Assembly (NCBI RefSeq): GCF_000176175.1
Contig: NZ_ACZP01000013.1
Coordinates: 310,001-374,000 of the forward strand
Length of the DNA: 64,000 nt
Origin: Vibrio furnissii CIP 102972
GTDB taxonomy: Bacteria; Pseudomonadota; Gammaproteobacteria; Enterobacterales; Vibrionaceae
Direction of reading: 5' to 3'
Position 1 is the first letter of the stretch, and each line of letters begins with the position of its first letter. Both the position numbers and the translations under genes were made by a program. Positions 17,573-28,565 of the stretch are shown in pieces. The notes beneath the pieces are model-generated. The model did no database searches. It saw nothing but the letters and a program-made list of their open reading frames with translations, and was not told the DNA's origin.

Positions 17573-18364
17573 GTGACAGAAGATCGCAATTTCGACGATA
17601 TTGCCCACAAATTTGCAAAAAATATATACGGCTCTGACAAAGGCGAGATCCGCCAAGTCATTGTTTGGGAAGATTTACTGCAATTGCTATCGCATTTTGA
17701 CAAAGCTAGCGCCCCTTTGCACGTATTAGATGCAGGCGGGGGGCTTGCGCAAATGTCACAAAAACTCGCCAAGCTAGGCCACCGGGTCACCTTGTGTGAT
17801 CTGTCTTCTGAAATGCTGCAACTGGCAGAGAAGGATATTGCAAATCACGGACTGCTTGCGCAGTATCGCTTGGTTCATTCACCGGTTCAGTCCATTCAGG
17901 ACCACCTATCCGACCCGGTGGATATTGTCATGTTCCACGCCGTGATGGAATGGTTAGCGGAGCCAAAACCCGCGCTGGAGAATTTGCTGACGCAAGTCCG
18001 ACCGGGCGGCATGGTGTCGGTGATGTTCTATAACTATCACGGTCTGGTTTATAAGAATGCGGTTTGCGGTAACATTCCTCACGTTTTGGAAGGCATGCCT
18101 CACCGCAAACGTTTTAAACTTCAACCGCAGAAAGGCTTAATCCCGACGGACGTCTATCAATGGATAGAAGACGCCGGTTTTGAAATTTGCGGTAAGTCCG
18201 GTATTCGTTGTTTCAGTGATTACATCGGTAACATGAAAAACATGGGCGAATACCAATATGAAGATGTACTGGCTTTAGAACGCAAGTTCTGTCGCCAAGA
18301 GCCGTACCGCTCATTAGGTCGCTACATTCATGTATGGGCCAAGAAGAAACAAGAACAGGAATAA
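17573..18364 (+). CDS. cmoM: tRNA 5-carboxymethoxyuridine methyltransferase CmoM
   Basis: Class I SAM-dependent methyltransferase (formerly SmtA) that methylates cmo5U34 in certain tRNAs to mcmo5U. 263 residues. SAM motif I is [16 protein letters not shown] near residue 50; [13 protein letters not shown] near 120 is the post-II motif. The start is set at a GTG (17573), giving [17 protein letters not shown], which lines up with E. coli [14 protein letters not shown] at 17549 would add eight residues. It is first in the cmoM-mukFEB unit, two bases before the mukF ATG. CmoA and CmoB, which act earlier in the pathway, are at 28.5-30.4 kb. Confidence 0.9.
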   Translation: MTEDRNFDDIAHKFAKNIYGSDKGEIRQVIVWEDLLQLLSHFDKASAPLHVLDAGGGLAQMSQKLAKLGHRVTLCDLSSEMLQLAEKDIANHGLLAQYRLVHSPVQSIQDHLSDPVDIVMFHAVMEWLAEPKPALENLLTQVRPGGMVSVMFYNYHGLVYKNAVCGNIPHVLEGMPHRKRFKLQPQKGLIPTDVYQWIEDAGFEICGKSGIRCFSDYIGNMKNMGEYQYEDVLALERKFCRQEPYRSLGRYIHVWAKKKQEQE

Positions 18365-18366
18365 CA

Positions 18367-19704
18367 ATGAGTGAGTTAACTCAGAACGCTGCAGAGCAGC
18401 CAATCGATGAATTGGTCAGCTGGGTCAAGCAGCATGATTTCTCATTGAACCTGACGCCTGAGCGACTTGCGTTTCTTATCGCTATCGCAGTGCTGAGCAA
18501 CGAACGGTTCGATGAAGAGCTAGGTGAAGGAGAGTTGCACGATGCGTTTATCATCGTGACTCGTATGTTTGAAGACACGGGTGACGCGTCTGCATTCCGT
18601 GCCAATAACGCGATTAATGAACTGGTGAAACAGCGCTTGATTAGCCGCTTTACCAGTGAAGTGACCGACGGCGCCAGCATTTACCGCATGTCGCCGTTGG
18701 CAGTCGGTATTACCGATTACTACGTGCGTCATCGCGAATTTTCTAAGCTCAAGCTTTCTATTCAGCTCTCGATGGTCGCCGATGAAATGGCTAAAGCCGT
18801 GGAATCGGCGCAGCAGGGCGGCACCCCAGGCCATTGGAAGAAAAACGTCTATGGCGTTTTGAAATATTCCGTGGGCGAGATCTTTGATCGCATCGACCTC
18901 AACCAGCGGGTGATGGATGAGCAGCAACAGTCGGTGAAACAACAGATCGCGGATCTGCTGAACAAAGACTGGCGCGATGCAATCCACAACTGTGAAGATT
19001 TGCTGTCTGAAACGTCATCGACCTTACGTGAGCTGCAAGATACCTTGCAAGCGGCAGGGGATGAGCTGCAAACACAGATCCTCGATATTCAAGAAATTGT
19101 GTATGGCGATGTCGAACTGGACTTCATCGAAGAGACGCTGTTTGCGTTGCAGATGAAGCTCGACCGCATTACCAGTTGGGGCCAACAGGCGATTGACCTG
19201 TGGATTGGCTACGACCGCCACGTGCACAAATTTATTCGTACCGCCATCGACATGGACCAGAACCGCGCGTTCAGTCAGCGCCTGCGTCAATCGGTGAACG
19301 ATTACTTCGAGCAACCTTGGTACCTGACCTTTGCCGATGCAGAACGCCTGAGCGATTTGCGCGACGAAGCCTTGGTGCTGCGTGATGATGAAGTGACGGG
19401 CCATGTGCCAGCCGAAGTCGAGTACGAAGAGTTTCAACAGGTCAATGATGAGCTGGCCGAGCGCATTGGTGACATGCTTAAACAGCATAAAGAGCAAGGA
19501 CAAGCGATTGACCTTGGCGTTGTGCTGCGTGATTACCTCGCCATCCACCCACGAACTCATCATTTCGATTTAGCCCGAATCGTTGTCGACCAGGCCGTAC
19601 GTCTGGGTTACTCCGACTCAGATTACCGAGCCATTCAGCCAGATTGGCAAGCAATTAACGATTTTGGTGCAAAGGTACAAGCAAATGTCATCGACCGATA
19701 TTAA
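18367..19704 (+). CDS. mukF: Chromosome condensin kleisin subunit MukF
   Basis: The kleisin of the MukBEF condensin, which compacts and organises the chromosome. 445 residues, as in V. cholerae. It begins [20 protein letters not shown]. An N-terminal winged-helix dimerisation region is followed by a long helical middle (about 180-320, e.g. [20 protein letters not shown]) and a C-terminal winged helix that bridges MukB heads. The ATG at 18367 directly follows the cmoM stop. Its last 20 bases overlap mukE. The upstream in-frame extension to 18334 lies inside cmoM and is not family sequence. Confidence 0.96.
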   Translation: MSELTQNAAEQPIDELVSWVKQHDFSLNLTPERLAFLIAIAVLSNERFDEELGEGELHDAFIIVTRMFEDTGDASAFRANNAINELVKQRLISRFTSEVTDGASIYRMSPLAVGITDYYVRHREFSKLKLSIQLSMVADEMAKAVESAQQGGTPGHWKKNVYGVLKYSVGEIFDRIDLNQRVMDEQQQSVKQQIADLLNKDWRDAIHNCEDLLSETSSTLRELQDTLQAAGDELQTQILDIQEIVYGDVELDFIEETLFALQMKLDRITSWGQQAIDLWIGYDRHVHKFIRTAIDMDQNRAFSQRLRQSVNDYFEQPWYLTFADAERLSDLRDEALVLRDDEVTGHVPAEVEYEEFQQVNDELAERIGDMLKQHKEQGQAIDLGVVLRDYLAIHPRTHHFDLARIVVDQAVRLGYSDSDYRAIQPDWQAINDFGAKVQANVIDRY

Positions 19705-20416
19705 TGAATACATGCCAGAGAATCTGGCCAAAGCGATTGCCAACCCGCTTTTCCCGGCGCTCGATAGCCTGTTGCGTGCAGGCCGTCATATCTCCAGTGA
19801 CGACATGGACAATCATGCATTTTTGTCTGATTTTGAGCCGGAATTGGCGCTGTTTTATCAACGTTACAACACCGAATTGGTGCGCGCGCCAGAAGGTTTT
19901 TTCTACCTGCGTCCGCGTTCAACCTCGCTCATCCACCGCAGTGTCTTATCAGAACTCGACATGCTGGTGGGCAAAGTGCTGTGTTTCCTTTACCTGAGCC
20001 CAGAACGTCTGGCGCATGAAGGTATCTTTACCAATCAGGAGTTGTACGACGAACTGCTGACCTTGTCGGACGAGAAAAAGCTGATGAAGCTGGTGACCAA
20101 CCGAGCCAGTGGATCAGACCTCGACAAAGAGAAATTGTTTGAAAAAGTACGGACGTCCCTGCGTCGCCTGCGCCGTCTTGGCATGGTGATCAACATTGGT
20201 GAAACGGCCAAATTCCGCATTACGGAAGCGGTGTTCCGCTTTGGCGCCGATGTGCGTGTGGGTGATGACGTACGCGAAGCGCAATTGCGTTTGATCCGCG
20301 ACGGTGAAGCCGTGGTGCACGCGCAAGAGCCAAGCCAACAAAGCCTGCTCGATAACGATGAAGAAGCAGAACAACATGATGATGACGAGCAAACAGAGTT
20401 GGAAGGTGAAGCATGA
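19685..20416 (+). CDS. mukE: Chromosome condensin subunit MukE
   Basis: 243 residues; a KITE-type winged-helix protein that binds MukF. The start [20 protein letters not shown] parallels E. coli MSSTNIEQVMPVKLAQALAN. Conserved blocks are [20 protein letters not shown] near residue 75 and [16 protein letters not shown] near 178. An acidic tail ([17 protein letters not shown]) closes the protein, slightly longer than in E. coli. AAGG about 9-12 bases upstream of the ATG supports the start. It overlaps mukF by 20 bases and mukB by 4 (ATGA). Confidence 0.96.
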   Translation: MSSTDINEYMPENLAKAIANPLFPALDSLLRAGRHISSDDMDNHAFLSDFEPELALFYQRYNTELVRAPEGFFYLRPRSTSLIHRSVLSELDMLVGKVLCFLYLSPERLAHEGIFTNQELYDELLTLSDEKKLMKLVTNRASGSDLDKEKLFEKVRTSLRRLRRLGMVINIGETAKFRITEAVFRFGADVRVGDDVREAQLRLIRDGEAVVHAQEPSQQSLLDNDEEAEQHDDDEQTELEGEA

Positions 20417-23400
20417 TTGAACGAGGTAAATATCAATCGCTGACCATGATCAATTGGAACGGCTTCTTTGCGCGTACTTTTGACATTGATAATTTGGTGA
20501 CCACCCTGTCTGGCGGGAACGGTGCCGGTAAATCGACCACGATGGCGGCGTTTATTACTGCGCTGATCCCAGACCAAACCTTACTGCATTTCCGTAACAC
20601 CACTGAAGCGGGCAGTTCGCAATCGTCTCGCGACAAAGGTTTATACGGTAAATTGCAACCGGGTGCGTGTTACGCAGCACTTGATGTGGTCAACTCCCGT
20701 AAGCAGCGTTTGCTGTTTGTGGTGAAGTTGCAACAAGTCGCGGGTCGTGACAAAAAAGTCGACATCAAACCCTTTGTGATTCAAGGCTTGCCAAGCCACA
20801 TCAAACCAACAGATGTATTGATTGAAAGCGTTTCGGACAAACATGCCCGTGTGCGTCAAATCAACGAAGTGAAAGATTCCGTGGCCACCATTGAAGGCGC
20901 GCATTTTAAAGCGTTCCCGTCGATTGTGGATTACCACAGCCAAATGTTTGAATTCGGTGTGATTCCGAAGAAACTGCGCAACAGCAGTGACCGTTCAAAA
21001 TTCTACCGTCTGATCGAAGCGTCGCTGTACGGCGGTATCTCCAGTGCCATCACCCGTTCATTGCGTGACTACCTGCTGCCACAAAATGGCGGCGTGAAGA
21101 AAGCGTTCCAAGATATGGAATCAGCGCTGCGTGAAAACCGCATGACGCTTGAAGCGATCAAAACCACGCAGGCGGATCGGGATCTGTTTAAACATCTGAT
21201 CACCGAATCGACCAACTACGTGGCGGCGGATTACATGCGTCACGCCAACGATCGCCGCAATAAAATGGATCAAACGCTGGCACTACGTAGCGAGTTGTTC
21301 AGCGCGCGCGAAACCTTGATTGAACAAAACAGTTTGCTCAATCGGGTTCATGAAGAGCTGGAAATGCTGGTCGAGACCGAATCGGTACTGGAACAAGATT
21401 ATCAAGGCGCGTCGGATCACCTGCAATTGGTGCAAAATGCACTGCGTCAGCAGGAGAAAATTGCGCGTTACCAAGATGACTTGGAAGAGCTGAGTGTTCG
21501 TCTCGAAGAGCAGCTGATGGTCGTCGAGGAAGCGCAAGAGCGCGTGATGATGGTCGAAGAGCAGGCCACGGTCGCAGAAGATGAAGTCGACAGCCTGAAG
21601 ACGCAGTTGGCCGATTATCAGCAAGCGTTGGATGTGCAACAAACCCGTGCGCTGCAATACCAACAGGCGCTGAATGCGCTTACAAAAGCGCAGCAACTGC
21701 TGGGCGACGACACCCTCAGTGCCGACAGCGCGCAAGCGTTGGTGGCGCAACTGAAAGATCAGCAAGACGAACGTACATCAGAACTGCTGGCACTCAAACA
21801 CAAGCTGGATATGTCCTCTGCGGCGGCTGAGCAATTCGACAACGCCTTTGCGTTGGTAAAAAGCGTGCTGGGTGATGTTGCGCGCAGCGATGCTGCCAGC
21901 AAAGCGCAGCAACTGATTCGTCAAGCGCGCGATGCCGAACAAATCACGCAAAACGAACACCAATGGTACGCGCAGCAGCGCGATCTGGAACGTCGCATCG
22001 AGCAGCAACGCAACGTGCGCCAACTGGCTGACAGCTACCAGAAGCAGCATCAGGTCACCTTGGCTGATGAAATCACGCTGGAACAAGAGCGTGAACGCCA
22101 CGAAGCGTTGATTGAAAGCTTGGAATTTAGCCAGGAAGAGCTGCGTGAGAAACGCAGTCAGCAGCGCCGCAGTGAGCAAGATTACCAAGCGCAGATTTCG
22201 CGTTTAGAAGCGATTGCGCCAGCGTGGATCAAAGCCAACGATGCACTGGAAACGTTGCGTGAGCAAAGTGGTGCCGAATTGGCAGACAGCCAATCGATCA
22301 TGGCGCACATGCAGCAGGTGCTGGAAGAAGAAAAAGCACAGTCGATTGCGAAAGATAAATTGGCGGAACGCCGCGCAACACTGGAAAGCGAGATTGAGCG
22401 TCTGGCGTCTCCGGGCGGTTCGAACGATCCGCGCCTCAAAGGCTTGGCAGATACGCTGGGCGGTGTGCTGCTGTCGGAAATCTACGATGACATCACCATC
22501 GACGATGCGCCGTATTTCAGTGCGATGTACGGCCCGGCTCGTCATGCGATTGTCGTGTCGGATCTGTCTGGCATCAAAGAGAAGCTGGTTGAACTGGACG
22601 ACTGTCCGGAAGACTTGTACCTGATCGAAGGCGACATCGATGCGTTCGACGACAGCTCCATCAATGCTGAAGAGCTGGAAGGGGCGGTGTGCGTTCAACT
22701 CAACGATCGCCAAATGCGTTACTCCCGTTTCCCGAAAATCCCACTGTTTGGTCGCGCGGCGCGTGAACAACGTTTGGAGCTGTTGCGTGAAGAGCGTGAC
22801 GATGTGGTGGAAGCGCATGCGAAAGCGGCGTTTGATTCACAGAAACTGCAACGTCTGTATAGCAACTTCAACCAGTTTGTGGCGCAGCATCTGCAAGTCG
22901 CGTTTGATGCTGATCCAGAACAAGCGCTGATGCAAGCCCGTGACAAACGCAATCAACTGAGCCGCATGTTGGCGGAGCTGGATGGTCAAGAGCAGCAACA
23001 ACGCAGCCAATTGCAATTGAGCAAACAGGCGATTGCCGCCTTAGCGAAGATTGCACCGAACATGTTGTTGCTGGAAGACGATTCGCTTCAAGCGCGCTTT
23101 GAAGAAATTGAAACCAAGATTGCCCAACTGTCAGAAGCCAAGTCGTTCGTCGCGGCGCACGGTAAAGCCATTGCGCAGTTGGAAAAAATCGCCTCCGCCT
23201 TGGATGCCGACCCAGAGCAGTTTGATGCACTGGCAGCGCAATACCAACAAGCGGATACCGCGCTGCAACAACTCAAGAAACAGATTTTTGCCTTGTCGGA
23301 TTTGGTTGAGCGTCGTCATCACTTCGCCTATGCCGATTCTGTCGATCTGCTGAGCAAGAGCAGTGAACTGAGCGAACAGCTCAAAGCGAAACTGGTGCAG

Positions 23401-24873
23401 GCGGAAAACCTACGTAACCGCAGCCGTGAAGAGCTCAAACAAGCTCAGGCGCAGATGAACCAATACAATCAAGTGTTGGCGTCGCTGAAGAGTTCACACC
23501 TAGCGAAGCTGGAAACGGTTCAAGAGTTCAAGCAAGAGCTGCAAGACTTTGGTGTTCACGCCGATGAAGGCGCGCTGGAGCGTGCCCAACGCCGCCGTGA
23601 TGAACTGCAAGAGCGTTTGCATGCTTCTCGTGGCCGGAAGAGCGAGTACGAGCGTACCATCACCTCGACAGAGCTGGAGATGAAAGCGCTGGCGAAACGC
23701 ATGAAGAAAGTCGAGAAAGACTACAAAGATCTGCGTACATTCGTGGTGAATGCGAAAGCGGGTTGGTGCTCGGTGCTGCGTTTGGCGCGTGAAAACGATG
23801 TTGAACGTCGCCTGCACAAACGTGAACTGGCGTATTTGTCGGCCGATGAACTGCGTTCTATGTCGGACAAATCGTTGGGTGCATTGCGTCTTGCGGTGGC
23901 CAACAACGAAGACTTGCGTGATTCACTGCGTCAGTCGGAAGACAACGCACGCCCTGAGCGCAAAGTGTTGTTCTACATTGCGGTGTATCAGCACCTGCGT
24001 GAACGCATTCGTCAGGACATCATTCGTACCGACGATCCGGTTGAAGCGATTGAAGAGATGGAAGTGGAGCTGGCGCGTCTGACGGAAGAGCTGACACAAC
24101 GTGAGAACCGTTTGGCAATCAGTTCTGATTCAGTGGCGAGCATCATTCGCAAAACTATTCAGCGCGAGCAAAACCGCATTCGCATGTTGAACCAAGGCTT
24201 GTCGAACATCGCCTTTGGTCAGGTGAAAGGCGTGCGTCTGAACGTGAAAGTGCGTGAAAGCCACGAAATTTTGCTGGCAGGGCTGTCGGAGCATCAAGCG
24301 CAGCACAAAGATCTGTTTGAAAGCGCGCGCTACACCTTCTCCGAAGCGATGGCGAAGCTGTTCCAACGCGTGAACCCGCATATCGATATGGGGCAGCGTT
24401 CACCGCAAGTCCTTGGTGAAGAGCTGCTGGACTACCGTAACTACCTGGAACTGAGCGTGGAAGTGAACCGTGGCTCAGACGGTTGGTTGCAAGCGGAATC
24501 GGGCGCGTTGTCAACGGGTGAAGCGATTGGTACGGGTCAGTCAATTCTGCTGATGGTGGTGCAGAGCTGGGAAGAAGAGTCTCGTCGTCTGCGCAGTAAA
24601 GACATCATGCCATGTCGTCTGCTGTTCCTTGATGAAGCGGCGCGTCTGGATGCGAAATCTATCGCCACGCTGTTTGAGCTGTGTGAACGTCTGGATATGC
24701 AGCTTTTGATCGCGGCACCAGAGAACATCAGCCCAGAAAAAGGCACCACTTATAAACTGGTGCGTAAAGTGTTCAAAGACCACGAACACGTGCACGTGGT
24801 GGGTCTGCGTGGCTTTGGCCAGACGGAGAAACCCAAAACCGATGAGCAGCTACTGGCGGAAGAATTAAGCTAA
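20413..24873 (+). CDS. mukB: Chromosome condensin SMC-like ATPase MukB
   Basis: 1486 residues, the full MukB length. The Walker A motif [10 protein letters not shown] is at residues 34-43. Long coiled coils (about 280-640 and 800-1110) flank a hinge around 650-780 ([20 protein letters not shown] begins it). The C-terminal head has the ABC signature region [17 protein letters not shown] and Walker [17 protein letters not shown]. It works with MukF and MukE. The start overlaps mukE by ATGA. Note that many antisense reading frames through the coiled coil are artefacts of its codon bias. Confidence 0.98.
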   Translation: MIERGKYQSLTMINWNGFFARTFDIDNLVTTLSGGNGAGKSTTMAAFITALIPDQTLLHFRNTTEAGSSQSSRDKGLYGKLQPGACYAALDVVNSRKQRLLFVVKLQQVAGRDKKVDIKPFVIQGLPSHIKPTDVLIESVSDKHARVRQINEVKDSVATIEGAHFKAFPSIVDYHSQMFEFGVIPKKLRNSSDRSKFYRLIEASLYGGISSAITRSLRDYLLPQNGGVKKAFQDMESALRENRMTLEAIKTTQADRDLFKHLITESTNYVAADYMRHANDRRNKMDQTLALRSELFSARETLIEQNSLLNRVHEELEMLVETESVLEQDYQGASDHLQLVQNALRQQEKIARYQDDLEELSVRLEEQLMVVEEAQERVMMVEEQATVAEDEVDSLKTQLADYQQALDVQQTRALQYQQALNALTKAQQLLGDDTLSADSAQALVAQLKDQQDERTSELLALKHKLDMSSAAAEQFDNAFALVKSVLGDVARSDAASKAQQLIRQARDAEQITQNEHQWYAQQRDLERRIEQQRNVRQLADSYQKQHQVTLADEITLEQERERHEALIESLEFSQEELREKRSQQRRSEQDYQAQISRLEAIAPAWIKANDALETLREQSGAELADSQSIMAHMQQVLEEEKAQSIAKDKLAERRATLESEIERLASPGGSNDPRLKGLADTLGGVLLSEIYDDITIDDAPYFSAMYGPARHAIVVSDLSGIKEKLVELDDCPEDLYLIEGDIDAFDDSSINAEELEGAVCVQLNDRQMRYSRFPKIPLFGRAAREQRLELLREERDDVVEAHAKAAFDSQKLQRLYSNFNQFVAQHLQVAFDADPEQALMQARDKRNQLSRMLAELDGQEQQQRSQLQLSKQAIAALAKIAPNMLLLEDDSLQARFEEIETKIAQLSEAKSFVAAHGKAIAQLEKIASALDADPEQFDALAAQYQQADTALQQLKKQIFALSDLVERRHHFAYADSVDLLSKSSELSEQLKAKLVQAENLRNRSREELKQAQAQMNQYNQVLASLKSSHLAKLETVQEFKQELQDFGVHADEGALERAQRRRDELQERLHASRGRKSEYERTITSTELEMKALAKRMKKVEKDYKDLRTFVVNAKAGWCSVLRLARENDVERRLHKRELAYLSADELRSMSDKSLGALRLAVANNEDLRDSLRQSEDNARPERKVLFYIAVYQHLRERIRQDIIRTDDPVEAIEEMEVELARLTEELTQRENRLAISSDSVASIIRKTIQREQNRIRMLNQGLSNIAFGQVKGVRLNVKVRESHEILLAGLSEHQAQHKDLFESARYTFSEAMAKLFQRVNPHIDMGQRSPQVLGEELLDYRNYLELSVEVNRGSDGWLQAESGALSTGEAIGTGQSILLMVVQSWEEESRRLRSKDIMPCRLLFLDEAARLDAKSIATLFELCERLDMQLLIAAPENISPEKGTTYKLVRKVFKDHEHVHVVGLRGFGQTEKPKTDEQLLAEELS

Positions 24874-24919
24874 CGTCGACGCGCTTGACCTTGAATAAGG
24901 TCATTTAAACCCATGATCA

Positions 24920-24947
24920 AACGCCTTCCTTGTGAAGGCGTTTTTTT
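24920..24947 (+). terminator. Terminator of the cmoM-mukFEB operon
   Basis: Stem AACGCCTTC (24920-24928) with GAAGGCGTT (24934-24942), loop CTTGT, then a run of Ts. Confidence 0.9.
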
Positions 24948-25162
24948 ATGCCGGTCATTGGCTGGTCACTGGTTGGTCGATGACATCGGGCGCCACACGC
25001 TGAGCACGGGCTCGCAATGGTGGTGCTTTGTGTTCGGACTGATGCTGTTGAATGTGGCTTATTTACGGTTGTGGAATGCAGCGTGGGTGAAGTTGGATAT
25101 GGCAGGGCAGTTCTGGACAGGCGCTCGTGCGCTGACACGGCCATCAGGCATGTGATTCAAGG

Positions 25163-25193
25163 TAAAAAAAACGGGGCACTTGCGCGCCCCGTT
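25163..25193 (-). terminator. Terminator of the retropepsin/7TM/ATP-grasp operon
   Basis: Stem AACGGGGC (25170-25177) with GCCCCGTT (25186-25193). Read leftward the stem is followed by eight Ts. Confidence 0.85.
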
Positions 25194-25230
25194 GAAGTCT
25201 CAGAGACCAAGTTGAAGTTTCAGATACCAA
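25191..25230. repeat. 20-bp tandem duplication at the 3' end of the ATP-grasp gene
   Basis: GTTGAAGTCTCAGAGACCAA (25191-25210) is followed directly by GTTGAAGTTTCAGATACCAA (25211-25230), 18 of 20 identical. The right-hand copy contains the stop codon of the ATP-grasp gene; the left-hand copy lies between the stop and the terminator stem. Confidence 0.85.
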
Positions 25231-26185
25231 ATTGTTTGACCGCGTAGGCAACGCGCTCAGCGGGCGTTGGCGCAATCAATGGTGAACCTAAACTCTCAAT
25301 GTGATGCAGACGGGGCAACAATCCGGCGCCGTTGGCAATTTGAATTGCCAAGCCGGGGCGCGCATTCAGCTCCAGCACCATCGGGCCTTCTTCTTTGTCC
25401 AGCACCATATCGGTACCGATGTAGCCGAGTCCGGTCATTTCCCACGCACTGGCCGCGAGCGTCAATAAGCGCTCCCATTGTGGCACTTGCAATGTATGAA
25501 GCTCTTTGCCGGTATCTGGATGATGGGTGACCGGGCGGTTAAACTGCACGGCACGGACCGCTTTGCCGGTGGCGATGTCGACGCCCACACCGACCGCACC
25601 TTGGTGCAGGTTGGCCTTACCGTCTGAAGCCGACGTGGAAAGACGCATCATCGCCATGACCGGGTAGCCTTTAAAAACGATGATCCGGACATCAGGCACA
25701 CCTTCGTAACTGAAGCCGTCAAAGCAGTCGTCAAACTTGATCAAGTTTTCTACCACCGCCACGTCGTTTTTCCCACCAAGAGAGAACAAACCCGCCAGCG
25801 CATTACTGATGTGGCGCTCGACGTCCTCTTTACTGATGGTTGAACCGGACGGCTTGGTGTACACGCCATCTTTGTGAGACACGATGACCAAAATACCTTT
25901 ACCGCCACTGCCGCGAGCTGGCTTAATCACAAAGCCAGGCCACTCTTTGACCATGTCGTGAATGCGTTTCACATCCCCTTGGTTGCTGATCACGCCAATC
26001 AGTTTGGGCACCGTACAACCAGCACGCTGCGCAATCAGTTTGGTTTTGAGCTTGTCATCCACCAACGGGTATTTGGAACGATCATTGTAGCGCCCAATGT
26101 AGCTGTGGTTACGCTTGTTCATTCCCATGATCCCCTTCCGACGTAACTTGAAAGGGGAGGTGTATTCAGAAAGAGAGAAAAACAT
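25220..26185 (-). CDS. RimK-related ATP-grasp ligase (alpha-L-glutamate ligase-like)
   Basis: 321 residues of the ATP-grasp superfamily, in the subgroup annotated as alpha-L-glutamate ligase-like (RimK-related). Visible motifs are GFVIKPARGSGGKGILV near residue 85-101 (ATP-binding Lys and Gly-rich loop), PDVRIIVFKGYPVMAMMRLS near 170, GTDMVLDKEEGPMVLELNAR near 270-289 (Mg-binding Glu and Asn). The ATG at 26185 has GGAG 8 bases upstream. It is the last gene of a three-gene leftward unit, two bases after the 7TM gene. The family should join an amino acid to a carboxylate; the substrate is unknown. It is not RimK itself, as it is linked to membrane proteins rather than ribosomal genes. Confidence 0.85.
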   Translation of the reverse strand: MFFSLSEYTSPFKLRRKGIMGMNKRNHSYIGRYNDRSKYPLVDDKLKTKLIAQRAGCTVPKLIGVISNQGDVKRIHDMVKEWPGFVIKPARGSGGKGILVIVSHKDGVYTKPSGSTISKEDVERHISNALAGLFSLGGKNDVAVVENLIKFDDCFDGFSYEGVPDVRIIVFKGYPVMAMMRLSTSASDGKANLHQGAVGVGVDIATGKAVRAVQFNRPVTHHPDTGKELHTLQVPQWERLLTLAASAWEMTGLGYIGTDMVLDKEEGPMVLELNARPGLAIQIANGAGLLPRLHHIESLGSPLIAPTPAERVAYAVKQFGI

Positions 26186-26187
26186 AA

Positions 26188-27696
26188 TTAATCTCCGTCT
26201 GCGAGGGGTTTAAAGCGGCGCAGCTCAGTAATTCGGTAACCAGTGTACGTTCCCAACAGCAAAATAGCCGCTAGAACAATCAACTGAAGTCCGATGAAGT
26301 TAAAGGTCAGGTGCTGCACATATGAGTTGGTCATCGCCAGATAAATCAGCACAGCAGTCAGCAGCGAACCGCCACCTTGCATGATGACTTCTTTCGCGCC
26401 TTCTTCTTCCCACAGAATCGACATCCGTTCGATGGTCCACGACAAGATGATCATCGGGAAGAACGTAATGGTCAGGCCTTCCGTCAAACCGACTTTAAAT
26501 GCGACTACGGTAAAGACGGAAATAATCAGGATGACCGAAATGATGACCGCGGAGATCCGTGCGACCAACAGCAAGTTCAATTTGGAGAGGTAACTTCGAA
26601 TGATGAGGCCGGTGCCGACAATCAACAGGAAGCCGACGATACCGGTGGTCAGTTGCGTTTGTACGAAAGCGACGGCAATCAGAACCGGCATGAACGTACC
26701 GGAAGTTTTCAATCCAATGATCACGCGCAGGAAGACCACAATCAACGCCCCGATTGGAATCAACATGATGGTTTTGAACATCGCCTGTTCTTCCAGCGGC
26801 AGGCTGTGAATCGACAGGTTCAGCAAGCCGTCAGACTGCACTTTGCTGTCTGTGGCCTGTTGCGGAGACACGTCTTGCGCAATCATGCTAAACAGCACTT
26901 GGCTGTTTTGACCGCCCATCACATCCAGCAATGAGATGTTCGATTCGTCCCACACCAAGAGATTCGGGTGAGTCGGTTGCGTGCCGGTTTCTGGGTTAAA
27001 CAGCACCCATTTTTTGCCATTCCACACTTCGTTCATGTGTTGAATCGCTTGGCGACGGCGACCATCTTCCAACTGAATAACGCCAACCACTTTGTTCGGC
27101 ACTTGCGCGTACGACAACAGTTTCTGCGCGGTATCCACCTTGCTCATTTTGTTCAGCAGTAGGGCTGCGTTTTGGCTTTCGCTGTCGTTTAGCGTTTTGA
27201 TGAGTTCGCGAGTGAAGGTGACATGATCGGCAGACAGGCGCGTGGCTTGGTCAATCACGGCAATTGCCGCTGCTTCTTCTGGGCCATCAAACGTTGGCTT
27301 CACGATTTCGCCTGTAGGGGGCACCGGAATCGTTTTCGCTTGTGGGTCGACCAGAAATTGCGTCTTGTAATAGATGGTTTGAGGGCCGGTTGCTTGGCGA
27401 ATCGACCACTCAGCGCGGCGGCCGGAATCGGTGCTGACATATGAAATGCCGTAACCGGGTGAAGATGCGTTCTCGCCAACCAGTGTGTAGCCGTCTTGCG
27501 TGTGCGGTGCGGCAAGTGACACTTTGGCTTCTTTGCCCTGAGCTACAAACTCAACGCGGGCTTCAATATCCCATACTTGACGGGTTTCGCCTGGGGTCCA
27601 CGGCACACCGTAGCTCTGATGACGAATGACACTTAACGTAATGCCGACCGCAACCAACAAAAGTATGGAGAGATAAAACGGAACTCGTGACGTCAT
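26188..27696 (-). CDS. Inactive transglutaminase fused to 7 transmembrane helices
   Basis: 502 residues. One N-terminal membrane helix (about 8-26) is followed by a periplasmic region of about 270 residues resembling the inactive transglutaminase-like family (DEVWNGKKWVLFNPETGTQP-type core, here around residue 227-246, without a Cys-His-Asp triad that I can identify). The C-terminal half contains about seven hydrophobic helices (about 300-490), the family's 7TM module. It starts 16 bases after the retropepsin-like lipoprotein gene and ends 2 bases before the ATP-grasp gene. A receptor- or transporter-like role for a peptide modified by the ligase is inference only. Confidence 0.85.
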   Translation of the reverse strand: MTSRVPFYLSILLLVAVGITLSVIRHQSYGVPWTPGETRQVWDIEARVEFVAQGKEAKVSLAAPHTQDGYTLVGENASSPGYGISYVSTDSGRRAEWSIRQATGPQTIYYKTQFLVDPQAKTIPVPPTGEIVKPTFDGPEEAAAIAVIDQATRLSADHVTFTRELIKTLNDSESQNAALLLNKMSKVDTAQKLLSYAQVPNKVVGVIQLEDGRRRQAIQHMNEVWNGKKWVLFNPETGTQPTHPNLLVWDESNISLLDVMGGQNSQVLFSMIAQDVSPQQATDSKVQSDGLLNLSIHSLPLEEQAMFKTIMLIPIGALIVVFLRVIIGLKTSGTFMPVLIAVAFVQTQLTTGIVGFLLIVGTGLIIRSYLSKLNLLLVARISAVIISVILIISVFTVVAFKVGLTEGLTITFFPMIILSWTIERMSILWEEEGAKEVIMQGGGSLLTAVLIYLAMTNSYVQHLTFNFIGLQLIVLAAILLLGTYTGYRITELRRFKPLADGD

Positions 27697-27712
27697 AAGT
27701 GAGTGACCTTAT

Positions 27713-28456
27713 TTATTTTATTTTGGTTTCTGTCTGAATATATTTACGACTTACATCCACTACTGCGATATCGCGAATGAACTCGCGACCAAGAAGGATA
27801 GGATGGCTCATCTGAGAACGGTCGGCCAGTGTGAACTGTGTTTTTTCGTGGATATCACCCAGTTTGACCCACAGTTCAACCACTGCACGGCGTTCACTTT
27901 GGTCGCTGGTGGATTGGCGAATACGGACATAACGTAAGATAGGCGCTTCAATCCAACCACTGTCATCTTTGGCACCGGTTTCATCAGAAAGATGGAAACG
28001 AACCCAATTTTTGCCATTTCGCTCAAACTCTTCCACATCCACAGCATTCAGAGACGACGTGGCGGCGCCTGTATCGATGCGTGCGTCGAAGTTTTTCTTC
28101 AGCGTATCAATGGTGACTTTTTCAATTTCACCCAACACTACTTCGTGACGCGGTTTGGTTTGCACAGCCATGGCCTGAACTTCGGCCGGTGGGGTCTCAA
28201 TCACCGGATGGGTTTGTTCGGCAACCGATTTGAGTTCTTTCACTTCGGACTTGAGGGAAACGACCTGACTTTCGAGGCTATCGATGTAGTCCATTTGATT
28301 GCTGATGTGCAGCTCGAGGTTGGTCATTTTGTTGGAAAGCGTGGATTCGGACTGTTGAATCGCGTCCAGCGTAGCTTGGTGGTACTCGTCGCCCTTTAAT
28401 AATGTGCAGCCAGAAAGCATGGTAAGTGCAACGACGGGTGCTATTCGCTTAAACAT
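27713..28456 (-). CDS. Retropepsin-like (RimB/DUF785-type) protease lipoprotein
   Basis: 247 residues. The signal peptide ends in the lipobox LSGC (Cys17), so it is a lipoprotein. A coiled coil (about 35-85, e.g. ISNQMDYIDSLESQVVSLKS) links to a C-terminal DUF785/'ATP-dependent zinc protease' domain (about 105-240). There ARIDTGAATSSLNAVDV carries the aspartic D-T-G-A motif of retropepsins, and HPILLGREFIRDIAVVDVSR matches the family's second hallmark (LLGR). The zinc label comes from old annotation; an aspartic mechanism fits the motif better. It is first gene of the leftward three-gene unit, exposed in the periplasm or at the outer membrane. Confidence 0.87.
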   Translation of the reverse strand: MFKRIAPVVALTMLSGCTLLKGDEYHQATLDAIQQSESTLSNKMTNLELHISNQMDYIDSLESQVVSLKSEVKELKSVAEQTHPVIETPPAEVQAMAVQTKPRHEVVLGEIEKVTIDTLKKNFDARIDTGAATSSLNAVDVEEFERNGKNWVRFHLSDETGAKDDSGWIEAPILRYVRIRQSTSDQSERRAVVELWVKLGDIHEKTQFTLADRSQMSHPILLGREFIRDIAVVDVSRKYIQTETKIK

Positions 28457-28565
28457 TTGCGACCTTATTCTTGATTATCGGTTGATGTATTTATAGCAGA
28501 GGATGCATCGCGCATCCCGTGCTAGGTTAGTCTTATCCATGAATTGACGAGTTAAACTGTGTCAA

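Larger units (their letters stand above)
24874..25219. other. Gap between mukB and the ATP-grasp gene; doubtful small reading frame
   Basis: 346 bases holding two terminators (24920-24947 and 25170-25193) and no recognisable gene. One rightward frame to 25155 encodes a single membrane-like stretch (WWCFVFGLMLLNVAYLRLW). Its ATG at 24913 lies just before the mukB terminator hairpin, which would sit inside the coding part; a TTG at 24958 is the first start after it, and no ribosome site is seen. It may be a remnant or chance. Confidence 0.35.

Noticed and set aside
21283..22818. Long antisense reading frames inside mukB
   Set aside because: They follow from codon bias of the coiled-coil gene on the other strand; no start signals or family motifs.
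24913..25155. Reading frame after mukB with one hydrophobic stretch
   Set aside because: Its ATG lies just before the mukB terminator hairpin, there is no ribosome site, and no family is recognised; kept only as a note on the gap.
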